From: Nonomuraea harbinensis
GTDB taxonomy: Bacteria > Actinomycetota > Actinomycetes > Streptosporangiales > Streptosporangiaceae
Direction of reading: 5' to 3'
Assembly (NCBI RefSeq): GCF_019396385.1
Contig: NZ_JAHKRN010000018.1
Location: forward strand, 62,001-126,000
Length of the DNA stretch: 64,000 bases
Shown here: in pieces, positions 8,112 to 17,133 of the stretch
How the letters are laid out: the number at the start of each line of letters is the position of its first letter
Numbering within the stretch: position 1 is the first letter of the stretch
Notes under the pieces: model-generated
What the model saw: the letters and a program-made list of their open reading frames with translations, nothing else
Told to the model about the DNA's origin: nothing
Database searches by the model: none
Translations under genes and position numbers: made by a program

Positions 8112-8140
8112 TTGACTGGATAGCGCTGCTATCCAATACT
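8112..8140 (+). promoter_or_regulatory. promoter with embedded 19-bp operator dyad
   Basis: TTGACT (8112-8117) and AATACT (8135-8140) are spaced exactly 17 bases apart, a good vegetative promoter. Almost the whole spacer is an inverted repeat, TGGATAGC-GCT-GCTATCCA (8117-8135). Such a dyad between -35 and -10 is the classic position for a repressor; the form resembles TetR-family sites (inference). It should drive the membrane-protein gene at 8171, whose GGAGG lies at 8159-8163. Confidence 0.65.
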
Positions 8141-8170
8141 GGGACCCCCGATGACACAGGAGGTTCTGAG

Positions 8171-8575
8171 ATGTCCCCCGCTTCTCTCAGCACGGCAGGC
8201 GTGCTGCTCATCACGGTGCCGACCATCGCCTTCGGCGGTGTGACGCTGCTGCGGTTCCTGATGCGGAACGTTCCCGGCTATCTCGACAACCCGGTGCGGC
8301 GCGGTCTGTGGCGGGCCGGGCACGCGCATGCGGGCGTGCTGGTGCTCTTCAGCCTGGTGGCGATGCTGTACGTGGACCAGGCGGCGCTGTCGGACCCGGT
8401 GAAGGGGCTGGTGCGCCTGGCGATCGTGGCGGCGCCGATCCTGATGCCGCTGGGGTTCTTCCTGTCGGTGGTGCGGCCCGGCGACACCAAGCCGAACAAG
8501 CTGATCTACCTGACGTTCCTGGGCGGCGCGTCGCTCGCGGCGGGGACGCTGACGCTGGGCGTCGGGCTGGTGTAG
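8171..8575 (+). CDS. small four-helix membrane protein, function unknown
   Basis: A 134-residue integral membrane protein with about four hydrophobic segments: near residues 8-28, 50-68, 80-100 and 112-132. The loop NPVRRGLWRAGHAHAGVLVL carries two histidines that could bind a ligand or metal. I recognise no named family with confidence. It starts at an ATG with a good GGAGG ribosome-binding site and ends 12 bases from the convergent dop stop. It has its own strong promoter with an operator-like dyad, so it is probably induced by release of a repressor that is not encoded next to it. Confidence 0.85.
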   Translation: MSPASLSTAGVLLITVPTIAFGGVTLLRFLMRNVPGYLDNPVRRGLWRAGHAHAGVLVLFSLVAMLYVDQAALSDPVKGLVRLAIVAAPILMPLGFFLSVVRPGDTKPNKLIYLTFLGGASLAAGTLTLGVGLV

Positions 8576-8587
8576 CCCGACGCCCCG

Positions 8588-10102
8588 CTACTCACCGCCG
8601 GTGAGGGCGGCGACGAGGTCGGCCGCGGTGCGGCAGCGGTCGAAGAGCTCTCCGACGTGGGCCTTGGTACCGCGCAGGGGCTCCAGGGTGGGAACGCGCT
8701 GGAGGGACTCCCTGCCCGGGATGTCGAAGATGACGGAGTCCCAGGAGGCGGCGGCGACGGCCTCGCTGTACTGCCGCAGGCAGCGGCCGCGGAAGTAGGC
8801 ACGGGTGTCGCTGGGCGGATGCTCGACGGCCCGCTGGACCTCGTCCTCGGTGATCAGCCGCTGGATGCGGCCGCGGGCGACGAGCCGGTTGTAGAGGCCC
8901 CGGTCGGGCCGGATGTCGGAGTATTGCAGGTCGACGAGCTGGAGCCGGGGGTGCGACCAGGCCAGGCCGTCGCGGCTGCGGTAGCCCTCGAGGAGTTCGA
9001 GTTTGGCGACCCAGTCGAGCTCCCTGGACAGCTGCATGGGGTCCTCGGCGAGGCGGGTGAGCACGGACTCCCAGCGGTCGAGGATGTCCTTGTTCATCTC
9101 GTCCTGCGCGGTCTCGCGTTCCTCGACGTACTTGCGCGCCTGTTCGAGGTACTCCATCTGCAGCTGGACGGCGGTGAGCTTGCGGCCGTCGCGCATGGCG
9201 ATCTCGTAGCGGCAGGACGGGTCGTGGGAGACCGCGCGCAGGGCCTGGACGGGGTTCTCGACGGTGAGGTCGCGGGTGAGGAAGCCGTCTTCGATCATGG
9301 CGAGGACGAGCGCGGTCGAGCCCAGCTTCAGGTAAGTGGAAATCTCCGACATGTTGGCGTCGCCGATGATGACGTGCAGCCGCCGGTACTTCTCCGGGTC
9401 GGCGTGCGGCTCGTCGCGCGTGTTGATGATCGGCCGCTTGAGCGTGGTCTCCAGACCCACCTCGACCTCGAAGAAGTCGGCCCGCTGGCTGATCTGGAAG
9501 CCTTCGCCGCGTGAGTCCTGGCCGATGCCGACCTTGCCGGCGCCGACCACGACCTGCCGGGAGACGAAGAACGGGGTCAGGTGGCGGACGATGTCGGCGA
9601 ACGGCGTCGCCCGCCGCATGAGGTAGTTCTCATGGCAGCCGTAGCTGGCGCCCTTGGCGTCGGTGTTGTTCTTGTAGAGCTGGATGGGGGCGTTGGAGGG
9701 GATGGCGCCGGCCCGCTGCGCGGCGTCGTACATGACGCGTTCGCCGGCCTTGTCCCAGATGACGGCGGCGCGTGGGTTGGTGCACTCCGGCGTCGAGTAT
9801 TCAGGGTGCGCGTGGTCGACGTAGAGCCTGGCCCCGTTGGTGAGGATGACGTTGGCGAGGCCGAGGTCCTCGTCGGTCAGCTGGCTGGGGTCGGCGACCT
9901 CTCTGGCGAGGTCGAACCCTCTGGCGTCGCGCAGCGGGTTCTCCTCCTCGAAGTCCCACCGCGCCCTGCGCGCCTTGGCCGCGGAGGCGGCCAGGTACGC
10001 GTTGACCACCTGCGAGGAGGTCACCATCGCGTTGGCGCCTGGCTGACCGGGTACGGAGATGCCGTACTCGGTCTCGATGCCCATCACCCGACGCACCGTC
10101 AT
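8588..10102 (-). CDS. dop: Pup deamidase/depupylase Dop
   Basis: A 504-residue paralogue of PafA that removes Pup from proteins and, where Pup ends in Gln, deamidates it. It begins MTVRRVMGIETEYGIS, the Dop form of the glutamate-bearing motif, and carries the Dop-specific insertion after it (about residues 35-75). The conserved HENYLMRR and NTRDEPHADPEKYRRLHVI blocks follow. ATG 10102 is chosen over the GTG two codons upstream because GAGGGTG is well spaced and the family starts here. With a Pup ending in Glu, its main job should be depupylation and Pup recycling. Confidence 0.96.
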   Translation of the reverse strand: MTVRRVMGIETEYGISVPGQPGANAMVTSSQVVNAYLAASAAKARRARWDFEEENPLRDARGFDLAREVADPSQLTDEDLGLANVILTNGARLYVDHAHPEYSTPECTNPRAAVIWDKAGERVMYDAAQRAGAIPSNAPIQLYKNNTDAKGASYGCHENYLMRRATPFADIVRHLTPFFVSRQVVVGAGKVGIGQDSRGEGFQISQRADFFEVEVGLETTLKRPIINTRDEPHADPEKYRRLHVIIGDANMSEISTYLKLGSTALVLAMIEDGFLTRDLTVENPVQALRAVSHDPSCRYEIAMRDGRKLTAVQLQMEYLEQARKYVEERETAQDEMNKDILDRWESVLTRLAEDPMQLSRELDWVAKLELLEGYRSRDGLAWSHPRLQLVDLQYSDIRPDRGLYNRLVARGRIQRLITEDEVQRAVEHPPSDTRAYFRGRCLRQYSEAVAAASWDSVIFDIPGRESLQRVPTLEPLRGTKAHVGELFDRCRTAADLVAALTGGE

Positions 10103-10187
10103 GCGCACCCTCTGTTCGTCCGGATCTGTCTATCCGCCGTTTATATGCCCGAGCCTATGCCCTTCACAGTGCCCCAGGGTCACAGAG

Positions 10188-11312
10188 TTATGGCACCGAC
10201 GTCTTTTCCACCTCTACCACGGGCGCCGCCGTGCTCACGGATGCCCGGCGGGGCTTGAGTATGCGCTGGATGGGACGTTCGGCGAACGCGTAGACCGCGT
10301 ACGACACGACGACGGCCACGACGGTGGTGATGACCGCGGTGGCCCACGGCGGCAGGTCGCCGACGAGGAGCGGCACGAGCGCGGCGGCGATCACGGAGTG
10401 GAACAGATAGAGCGGGTACGTGGTCGCGCCGAGCGCGGTGAGCGCGGGACGGGCGCGCAGGCGCAGCAGGCCGAGGGCGACGAGCGCCATGACCAGGTAG
10501 ATCAGCGTCATGGTGATGACGACGCTGACGTCGGTGACGGGCATGTTCTTGAAACCCGCGAGCTCGATCCGGCCGTGCACCCGTTCCAGCGCCGCGTGCA
10601 GGGACATGCCGTACGAGGCCGCGACGTAGATCCAGGGCAGCCAGGCGCTGCCCTGCTTGTGGATGAGGTAGAGGGCCATGCCCGCCACGAAGTAGGGCGC
10701 GTACCGGGGCATGAGGATCTCGTTGAGCACCGGGTTGCCGAGGAGTTCGGCGCCGAGCGCGGCGACGAGCCAGACGCCGCAGAAGACGAGCACCCGGCCG
10801 TAGGTGACGCCGGCCACGACCAGGATGGTGATGAGCAGGTAGAAGCGGAGCTCGGCCCAGAGCGACCAGTAGACGCCGGAGGCGTCGCCGATCTTGAACA
10901 GCCGCTGGAACATGGTGGCGTTGACCAGATACTCGCCGGTGGAGAGCTTGGGGTCGAGCGCCTTGGTGCTGGTGAGGCCGTAGACGCCGGCGACGGCGAG
11001 GAGGCTGAGCCAGTAGGCGGGGTAGAGCCTGACGAGGCGGGAGCGGGCGAACGAGCCGAGACCGCGCCCCCAGATGGTCATGAGGATGACGAAGCCGCTG
11101 ATGATGAAGAACAGCTCGACGCCGAGGATGCCTAACCCGGCGATGGGGGCGAGGGCGGGGAACAGCTCGGCGGGCCGGTCGCCCCAGACGGACGCGTAGG
11201 CCACGAGGTAGTGGAAGGCCAGCACGGCCAGGGCGGCGATGAAGCGCAGGAGGTCGAGCTCGGCCAACCGGCCGTCCCCACGAGCATGCTTCGGCCGGTT
11301 CTGTTGGTGCAT
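10188..11312 (-). CDS. acyltransferase-3 family membrane protein
   Basis: A ~374-residue polytopic membrane O-acyltransferase. LDLLRFIAALAVLAFHYL carries the conserved Arg and His of the AT3 family, and FIISGFVILMTIWGRG is the next conserved block. About ten hydrophobic segments follow. Such enzymes move acetyl or other acyl groups onto sugars of surface polymers or secondary metabolites; the acceptor is unknown. The start is uncertain: the ATG at 11312 begins just before the domain, while the frame stays open to about 11387 and an AAAGGAGGG lies inside that extension. It is the most 5-prime gene on its strand here and ends 85 bases before dop begins. Confidence 0.88.
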   Translation of the reverse strand: MHQQNRPKHARGDGRLAELDLLRFIAALAVLAFHYLVAYASVWGDRPAELFPALAPIAGLGILGVELFFIISGFVILMTIWGRGLGSFARSRLVRLYPAYWLSLLAVAGVYGLTSTKALDPKLSTGEYLVNATMFQRLFKIGDASGVYWSLWAELRFYLLITILVVAGVTYGRVLVFCGVWLVAALGAELLGNPVLNEILMPRYAPYFVAGMALYLIHKQGSAWLPWIYVAASYGMSLHAALERVHGRIELAGFKNMPVTDVSVVITMTLIYLVMALVALGLLRLRARPALTALGATTYPLYLFHSVIAAALVPLLVGDLPPWATAVITTVVAVVVSYAVYAFAERPIQRILKPRRASVSTAAPVVEVEKTSVP

Positions 11313-11771
11313 GGGGACTTGGACGTCCCAGTGATCATTCCGGTTCCCTCCTTTCACATCCGTCACACAGATGTTTTCTTTGCCCAAGTCGCGGCAAGCG
11401 GTCGCGATCGCCGGGGTCGGGCGCGTACCTGGTCACCCTGCGCTCTGAGCCCGCCAGGTCCGCTGAGACGTGATCGCGCGGCCTTCGCGCCGGGGTCCGG
11501 CGGCGTGCACGCGGCTCGGCCGCCGTGGCCCGCCGTGTTCTCCCAGCCGGGCACCCCGTCACTGATCGCCCGTACGGACTCCATGCCTTCGGCGCGCAGT
11601 TCCGGAGATCCGCTGTCGCCGCCATCGCGGTGGACCAGGTGGTTTCGCATGGCCGTCACCGGGGTGGCGGACGGCGCCACCTGCTGCGGGCCCGCGCCTG
11701 GTGGTGACGGCCGGTGAGGCGGCCGTCCGGGACAATGTGGTCACCCCGCCCGCCCCGGAAGGCTCAGCACC
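11313..11771. other. 459-bp divergent intergenic region
   Basis: It lies between the acyltransferase gene (leftward) and the serine hydrolase gene (rightward). Short frames exist on both strands, but none has a convincing start or resembles a known protein. It should hold both promoters. A low-GC patch at about 11350-11385 (CACACAGATGTTTTCTTTG) is the likeliest promoter for the acyltransferase gene. Confidence 0.4.
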
Positions 11772-12998
11772 ATGACTCCACCCGACCACCCCGTCCGCAC
11801 GCCCGTCCCATCGTGGGAGGAGGCCGCCGAGGTTCTCCGGACGGCCGCCTCCGCCGTGGAGGCAGCGGACGGCGCCGACCTCACCGTGGCGGCCGCGGCG
11901 CGTGGCGACACCACCGCGCTCGCCGCGGCTCTGGAGCGCATCGCGGCCGCCTGCCCCGGCACGCTCGCCGTCTCCGTCCGCGCCATCACCACGCTCCCGC
12001 CCTCCGGATCGCCCCCCAGCTCAGTACGAACCGCCCCTACCTTCACAACCCCAGCACACACCGACCTCTCCGCCGCGGCCTCGGACCACACCGACCCCTT
12101 CGTCACGGGCTCAGCACACGCCGGCCTCTCCCCCGCAGGCTCTGCACACACCGGATCCACCGCCGTAGGTGCGGCCCGCACCGGCCCCTCTCTCGCGTCG
12201 TCGGCTCAGGCCGAACTCTCCGCTTCAGGCAGGGTGCACGCCGGGGTCTCCGGCATGGGGCCGGGGAGCCGGGTGGACGCGGGGCTCTCGGCGCTGGCCT
12301 TGCGTGAGGACGTGGAGCTGCCGCTGGCCAGTGTGGGCAAGGTGCTGTTGCTGGCCGAGGTGGCGATGGGCATCGACGGTGGCGTCCTGGACGCGGACGA
12401 GCCGGTGTCCCTGCATGACGACGACTACTGCGGCGGGTCGGGGCTGCTGCCCGGACTGTCCGCGCGGACGTGGACGGTCGGCGACCTGGCCCTGCTCACG
12501 GCGTCGGTGAGCGACAACACCGCGACGAACGCGCTGCTGCGCCGCATCGGCCTGGACCGGGTGAACGCCGCCGCCGCGGCGCTCGGGCTGACCCGCACCC
12601 GCCTGCTGGACCGGATCCGTGAGCCTCGCGGCCCCGAGCATCCGCCGGCCTTCGCCCTGGGCACCGCCGGTGAGCTGGCGGGCCTGGCGGCGCTGCTGTC
12701 CGGCCCGGAGGGGTGGCAGGTGCTGATGCGCGGGTGGATGCTGGCCAACACCGACCACGGCCTGGTGCCCGCCTTCATGGGGCATGACCCGGAGGGCGGC
12801 CGGCTGGCCAACAAGACGGGCACCGACGACGGCGTCCGCGCCGATGTGGGCATCCTGGGCCCTCTCGCCTACGCGGTCCTGGCATCCGGCCCGCCGGGCT
12901 CCGACCACGGCCTCGTGCGGGCCGTCCGCCAGGCGGGCGCCCTCATCACCGCGGCGTCCCGTACGCTTCCCTGGCCCGCCGGTCCGGAGAGGGGCTAG
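11772..12998 (+). CDS. class A beta-lactamase-like serine hydrolase with repeat insertion
   Basis: A 408-residue serine hydrolase of the penicillin-recognising fold. The three signature motifs are present: LASVGK (nucleophile Ser187, Lys190), SDN at 247-249, and KTG at 348-350. No signal peptide is visible, so it may be cytoplasmic. I cannot locate a convincing counterpart of the deacylating Glu166, so true beta-lactamase activity is doubtful. Residues 93-162 are seven tandem decapeptides, inserted where the first two beta-strands of the fold (after GTLAVSVRAI) normally make a short hairpin. Without them the length would be near normal. It is followed by a strong bidirectional terminator. Confidence 0.87.
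   Translation: MTPPDHPVRTPVPSWEEAAEVLRTAASAVEAADGADLTVAAAARGDTTALAAALERIAAACPGTLAVSVRAITTLPPSGSPPSSVRTAPTFTTPAHTDLSAAASDHTDPFVTGSAHAGLSPAGSAHTGSTAVGAARTGPSLASSAQAELSASGRVHAGVSGMGPGSRVDAGLSALALREDVELPLASVGKVLLLAEVAMGIDGGVLDADEPVSLHDDDYCGGSGLLPGLSARTWTVGDLALLTASVSDNTATNALLRRIGLDRVNAAAAALGLTRTRLLDRIREPRGPEHPPAFALGTAGELAGLAALLSGPEGWQVLMRGWMLANTDHGLVPAFMGHDPEGGRLANKTGTDDGVRADVGILGPLAYAVLASGPPGSDHGLVRAVRQAGALITAASRTLPWPAGPERG
12048..12257 (+). repeat. seven tandem 30-bp repeats inside the serine hydrolase gene
   Basis: Seven in-frame 30-base units encode decapeptides of approximate consensus GSAHTGLSAA (for example GSAHAGLSPA, GSAHTGSTAV, GAARTGPSLA, SSAQAELSAS). The first two units use TPAHTDLSAA and ASDHTDPFVT. 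The coding strand is C- and A-rich compared with the flanks. Divergence between units shows the array is not brand new, yet the frame is intact throughout. Confidence 0.88.
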
Positions 12999-13000
12999 CC

Positions 13001-13053
13001 CACGACAGGAGCCGCCGACCGGCGTTTCGACGCGGCGGCGGCTCCTGGTCGTG
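13001..13053. terminator. bidirectional terminator hairpin
   Basis: A 17-bp stem with one bulged base: CACGAC plus AGGAGCCGCCG on the left (13001-13017) pairs with CGGCGGCTCCT (13036-13046) and GTCGTG (13048-13053). It lies exactly between the convergent stops of the serine hydrolase and arc genes, so it can end both transcripts. Confidence 0.8.
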
Positions 13054-13055
13054 AT

Positions 13056-14819
13056 CTAGAGGTACTGACCGGTGTTGGCGACCGTGTCGATCGAACGGCC
13101 GGCCTCGGCGCCCTGCTTGCCGGAGACGAGCGTGCGGATGTAGACGATCCGCTCGCCCTTCTTGCCGGAGATGCGGGCCCAGTCGTCGGGGTTGGTGGTG
13201 TTGGGCAGGTCTTCGTTCTCGGAGAACTCGTCCACGCAGGCCGTCAGGAGGTGTTGCACCCGCAGGCCCTTCTGCTTGGTCTCCAGGAACTGCTTGATGG
13301 CCATCTTCTTGCCCCGGTCGACGATGTTCTGGATCATCGCGCCGGAGTTGAAGTCCTTGAAGTAGAGCACTTCCTTGTCGCCGTTGGCGTAGGTGACCTC
13401 GAGGAAGCGGTTCTCTTCGCTCTCGGTGTACATGCGCTCGACGACGCTCTGGATCATGCCCTGGATGGTGGCTTCTTGGGAGCCGCCGTGCTCGGTCAGG
13501 TCGTCGGGGTGGAGCGGGAGGTCGGTGACCAGGTACTTGGAGAAGATGTCCTTGGCCGCCTCGGCGTCCGGCCGCTCGATCTTGATCTTGACGTCCAGGC
13601 GGCCGGGCCGCAGGATCGCCGGGTCGATCATGTCCTCGCGGTTGGAGGCGCCGATGACGATGACGTTCTCCAGGCCCTCGACTCCGTCGATCTCCGACAG
13701 CAGCTGGGGCACGATGGTGTTCTCGACGTCGGACGACACGCCGGACCCGCGGGTGCGGAAGATCGAGTCCATCTCGTCGAAGAACACGATCACCGGGGTG
13801 CCCTCGGACGCCTTCTCACGGGCGCGCTGGAAGACCAGGCGGATGTGCCGCTCGGTCTCGCCGACGTACTTGTTGAGCAGCTCCGGGCCCTTGATGTTGA
13901 GGAAGAAGCTCTTGCCTTCCTGGCCGGTGCGCTCGGCCACCTGCTTGGCCAGGGAGTTGGCGACGGCCTTGGCGATGAGCGTCTTGCCGCAACCGGGCGG
14001 GCCGTAGAGCAGCACGCCTTTGGGCGGACGGAGCTGGTGCTCGCGGAACAAGTCGGAGTGCAGGTAGGGCAGCTCGATGGCGTCCCTGATCTGCTCGATC
14101 TGCCGGGAGAGGCCGCCGATCTCGTGGTAGGAGATGTCGGGCACTTCTTCCAGGACGAGCTCTTCGACTTCGGACTTCGGGATGCGCTCGTACACGTAGC
14201 CGGAGCGGGCTTCGAGCAGGAGCGAGTCGCCGGCCCTGATGGGCTGGCCGAGCAGCGAGTCGGCCAGGCGGACGACGCGCTCCTCGTCGGCGTGTGAGAT
14301 GACCAGGGCGCGCTTGCCCTCGTCGAGGAGCTCCTTGAGCATCACGATCTCGCCGACCTCTTCGTAGCCGAGCGCCTCGACCACGTTGAGCGCCTCGTTG
14401 AGCATGACCTCCTGGCCACGCTTGAGCGAGTCGACGTCGACGGACGGGCTGACGTTCACCCGCAGCTTGCGGCCGCCGGTGAACACCTCGATCGTCCCGT
14501 CGTCTCTGGCCTCCAGGAAGGTGCCGAAGCCGGATGGCGGCTGCGCCAGCCGGTCGACCTCCTCCTTGAGGGCGACGATCTGGTCCCGGGCCTCCTTGAG
14601 GGTTGCCACCAGGCGTTCGTTCTGGCCGGTAACGGCCGCGAGGTTCGCCTGTGCCTCATGAAGACGCTCTTCGAGGACCCTGGCCTGACGGGGTGACTCG
14701 GCCAGCTTCCGCCTCAGCGCGGTGATCTCCTCTTGGAGGAAGGAGACCTGTGTTGAAAGATCAGCGACCTCCCGTTCGCGCTGCGCGGCTCGAGCCTCAG
14801 CATCATCGCGAGCTGCCAC
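13056..14819 (-). CDS. arc: proteasome-associated ATPase ARC/Mpa
   Basis: A 587-residue AAA ATPase that captures pupylated proteins, unfolds them and feeds them to the 20S core. An N-terminal coiled coil (about residues 5-92) binds Pup. Two OB-type domains follow (about 95-225). The AAA module has Walker A GPPGCGKT (273-280), Walker B VIVFFDEMDSIF and the arginine-finger region RPGRLDVKI. The C-terminus ends GQYL, the family motif that docks on the alpha ring and opens the gate. The GTG start is preceded by AAGGAGGTGA. It has its own 204-base upstream region after trmI. Confidence 0.97.
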   Translation of the reverse strand: MAARDDAEARAAQREREVADLSTQVSFLQEEITALRRKLAESPRQARVLEERLHEAQANLAAVTGQNERLVATLKEARDQIVALKEEVDRLAQPPSGFGTFLEARDDGTIEVFTGGRKLRVNVSPSVDVDSLKRGQEVMLNEALNVVEALGYEEVGEIVMLKELLDEGKRALVISHADEERVVRLADSLLGQPIRAGDSLLLEARSGYVYERIPKSEVEELVLEEVPDISYHEIGGLSRQIEQIRDAIELPYLHSDLFREHQLRPPKGVLLYGPPGCGKTLIAKAVANSLAKQVAERTGQEGKSFFLNIKGPELLNKYVGETERHIRLVFQRAREKASEGTPVIVFFDEMDSIFRTRGSGVSSDVENTIVPQLLSEIDGVEGLENVIVIGASNREDMIDPAILRPGRLDVKIKIERPDAEAAKDIFSKYLVTDLPLHPDDLTEHGGSQEATIQGMIQSVVERMYTESEENRFLEVTYANGDKEVLYFKDFNSGAMIQNIVDRGKKMAIKQFLETKQKGLRVQHLLTACVDEFSENEDLPNTTNPDDWARISGKKGERIVYIRTLVSGKQGAEAGRSIDTVANTGQYL

Positions 14820-15023
14820 GCCCCGTCACCTCCTTCCCAGTCGAGGGCGACTACTAAGGACCTTACCTATCTCGGGCCCCTCCGTAACCTGGCCGGGCAG
14901 TGTTCGTACAGTGACTATCTGTATTCGGTGAATAATCCCCAATGGGGTGTTTAATACTCCCAGCATATGAACACGGTGATCTGTTCCCGTGTCACGCATC
15001 GGCGCAGCCTCGTGGCCAAATTG

Positions 15024-15875
15024 TCATAGTTCTTCGGTGGTTCCCTTCGGTCTCCGGCGGCGCGGCGGCGGGGTCACGCCGTCGGCCATGCGCCTGGCGG
15101 AGACGAGGAACCCGGTGTGGCCGATCATCCGGTGATCGGGCCGCACGGCGAGTCCTTCGACATGCCAGTCGCGAACCAGGGTCTCCCACGCGTGGGGCTC
15201 GGTGAAACTCCCGTGATCGCGAATGGCCTCGACCGTCTTGGACATCTGGGTGGTGGTGGCCACGTAACAGCAGATGACGCCTCCGGGGGTGAGCGCCTTG
15301 GCGGCGGCGTCGACGCACTCCCAGGGGGCGAGCATGTCCAGGATCACCCGGTCGACGTCGGACTCGTCGATGGACGAGACGAGGTCGCCGACGACGAGCC
15401 GCCAGTTGTCGTCCATCGGGCCGCCGTAGAACTTCTCCACGTTCTTGGCGGCCACGTCGGCGAACTCCTGGCGGCGCTCGTACGAGGTCACGTGCCCTTC
15501 CGGGCCGACCGCGCGGAGCAGGAAGCAGGTCAGGGCGCCGGAGCCGACGCCCGCCTCGATCACCCGCGCGCCCGGGAAGACGTCGGCCATGCCGACGATC
15601 ATGGAGGCGTCCTTGGGGTAGATGACGGCGGCGCCGCGCGGCATGGCGAGCGTGTAGTCCTGCAGCAGGTGGCGGAAGGCGAGATACTGGGTGCCGCCGG
15701 AGGAGCGCACCACGGAGCCCTCGGGCTGCCCGATCAGCTCACTGTGCGGGATGGCGCCCTTGTGGGTGTGGAAGACGCCGTCCTCCTTGAGCGTGATGGT
15801 GTGGCGCTTGTTCTTGGGGTCGGTGAGCTGCACCTGATCCCCGGGCCGGAACGGCCCATGCCTGCGGAAACCCAT
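15024..15875 (-). CDS. trmI: tRNA (adenine-N1)-methyltransferase TrmI
   Basis: A 283-residue SAM-dependent enzyme that makes N1-methyladenosine at position 58 (and in some bacteria 57) of tRNA. The N-terminal small domain (MGFRRHGPFRPGDQVQLTDP) is followed by the SAM-binding Rossmann core with VIEAGVGSGALTCFLLRAVG and the DMLAPWECVDAA block, which contains the family aspartate. The start is the ATG at 15875, where homology begins; the open frame runs on upstream without a ribosome-binding site. trmI next to the ARC gene is a conserved actinobacterial arrangement (from memory, Rv2118c in M. tuberculosis). Confidence 0.95.
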   Translation of the reverse strand: MGFRRHGPFRPGDQVQLTDPKNKRHTITLKEDGVFHTHKGAIPHSELIGQPEGSVVRSSGGTQYLAFRHLLQDYTLAMPRGAAVIYPKDASMIVGMADVFPGARVIEAGVGSGALTCFLLRAVGPEGHVTSYERRQEFADVAAKNVEKFYGGPMDDNWRLVVGDLVSSIDESDVDRVILDMLAPWECVDAAAKALTPGGVICCYVATTTQMSKTVEAIRDHGSFTEPHAWETLVRDWHVEGLAVRPDHRMIGHTGFLVSARRMADGVTPPPRRRRPKGTTEEL

Positions 15876-15930
15876 GGCGGCAAGGTTATAGGGCTTTCGG
15901 CGGGCTCCTGACGCGCGATATCTATGAGGG

Positions 15931-17037
15931 ATGCTCCCGCGTGAAGTGATCGCCGTCGGCCCCCTGGTGCTGCGCGCCCCGGTGGACGAGGACGCGGCGG
16001 CGATACGTGCCACCTGCGACGATCCGCTGACGGCCCGCTATCTGCCGCTGATCTCGTCCCCGTACACGATGGAGGACGCGCACGAGCACGTGCGCCGGGC
16101 CAAGACCGTGTGGGAGTCGGGCGGAGCGGAGTTCTCGATCACCGAGGAGGGGCGCTACGTCGGCTCGGCGGGGGTGACGCCGCTCACCCCGTACGGGTCG
16201 GCGACGGTGGAGCTCGTGGTGGCGCCGTGGGCGCGGGGGCGGGGCGTGGCCGGGGCGGTGGCGCGCGGGCTGACGGAGTGGCTGCTCGACCACGGGGTGG
16301 AGCGGGTCGAGCTGGAGACCGAGGTGGAGAACCTCCCGTCCCTGCGGGCCGCCTACCGCGCCGGGTTCACCGAGGAGGGGCGGCGGCGCGACGCGAAGGC
16401 GCTGCGCGACGGCCGGCGGGTGGACCTGGTGTCGTTCGCCAGGATCGCCCGCGACGGCGGCGAGCCGGTGGAGCAGGCCCTGCCGTTCTTCGAGGGCGGC
16501 GAGCTGGGCGACGGGGTGGTGCGGCTGACGCGGATGGTGGTGGAGGACGCCGCCGACTTCCACCGGATGCTGGGCGAGCCGAGCGTGTCCCGCTACAACG
16601 TGGGGCCGGGCAGTTCGCTGGAGGAGGACGAGCGGCGCTGCCGGGCCACGGGCTACCTGTGGCTGTCGGGGCAGCGGATCGAGCTGGCGGTCAGGGACTC
16701 CGTCAGCGGGGCGTTCGCCGGTCACCTGCAGCTCCTGCACAGCATGCCGGCGTTCGGCCAGGGCATGATCGGCTACTCGCTGCTGCCGGAGTTCCGGGGC
16801 AGGGGGCTGATGACGCGGGCGGTGCGGCTGCTGTCCGACTGGGCGTTCGCGCACACGTCGCTGCACCGGCTGGTGGCCGGGACCGACGCGGCCAACCTGG
16901 AGTCGCAGGCGGTGCTCGAACGTGCCGGGTTCGTACGTGAGGGGGTGCGGCCGGAGTTCTTCCCGCAGCCTGACGGGAGCCGTACGGACGAGGTCTCGTG
17001 GCTGCGGCTGCGCCCGGGAAGACAGATTTCCTCTTGA
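15931..17037 (+). CDS. tandem GNAT-domain acetyltransferase
   Basis: A 368-residue protein with two RimJ-type GNAT domains, about residues 8-170 and 185-360. The first has the acetyl-CoA pyrophosphate loop APWARGRGVAGAVARG; the second has LPEFRGRGLMTRAVRLL, then LHRLVAGTDAANLESQAVLE and RAGFVREG, the usual GNAT C-terminal block. Both loops look intact, so both halves could bind acetyl-CoA. The substrate is unknown; RimJ-like relatives modify N-termini of proteins or small amines. It is divergent from trmI with only 55 bases between starts. Confidence 0.88.
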   Translation: MLPREVIAVGPLVLRAPVDEDAAAIRATCDDPLTARYLPLISSPYTMEDAHEHVRRAKTVWESGGAEFSITEEGRYVGSAGVTPLTPYGSATVELVVAPWARGRGVAGAVARGLTEWLLDHGVERVELETEVENLPSLRAAYRAGFTEEGRRRDAKALRDGRRVDLVSFARIARDGGEPVEQALPFFEGGELGDGVVRLTRMVVEDAADFHRMLGEPSVSRYNVGPGSSLEEDERRCRATGYLWLSGQRIELAVRDSVSGAFAGHLQLLHSMPAFGQGMIGYSLLPEFRGRGLMTRAVRLLSDWAFAHTSLHRLVAGTDAANLESQAVLERAGFVREGVRPEFFPQPDGSRTDEVSWLRLRPGRQISS

Positions 17038-17133
17038 GGTATGGCCAAGGGGCCCGTGCGGGGTGATACTCCGGGTCACCGCCCCTGAGTGTCGCGTGAT
17101 CGGGCTGCGCGACCCTGTCGAGGGAGTGCCGCG

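Noticed and set aside
11363..11680. Possible 105-codon minus-strand gene upstream of the acyltransferase
   Set aside because: No family resemblance and no good ribosome-binding site; composition is like shadow frames.
12048..12257. CRISPR-like array
   Set aside because: The units are contiguous, diverged and in frame with a protein; there are no unique spacers and no cas genes.
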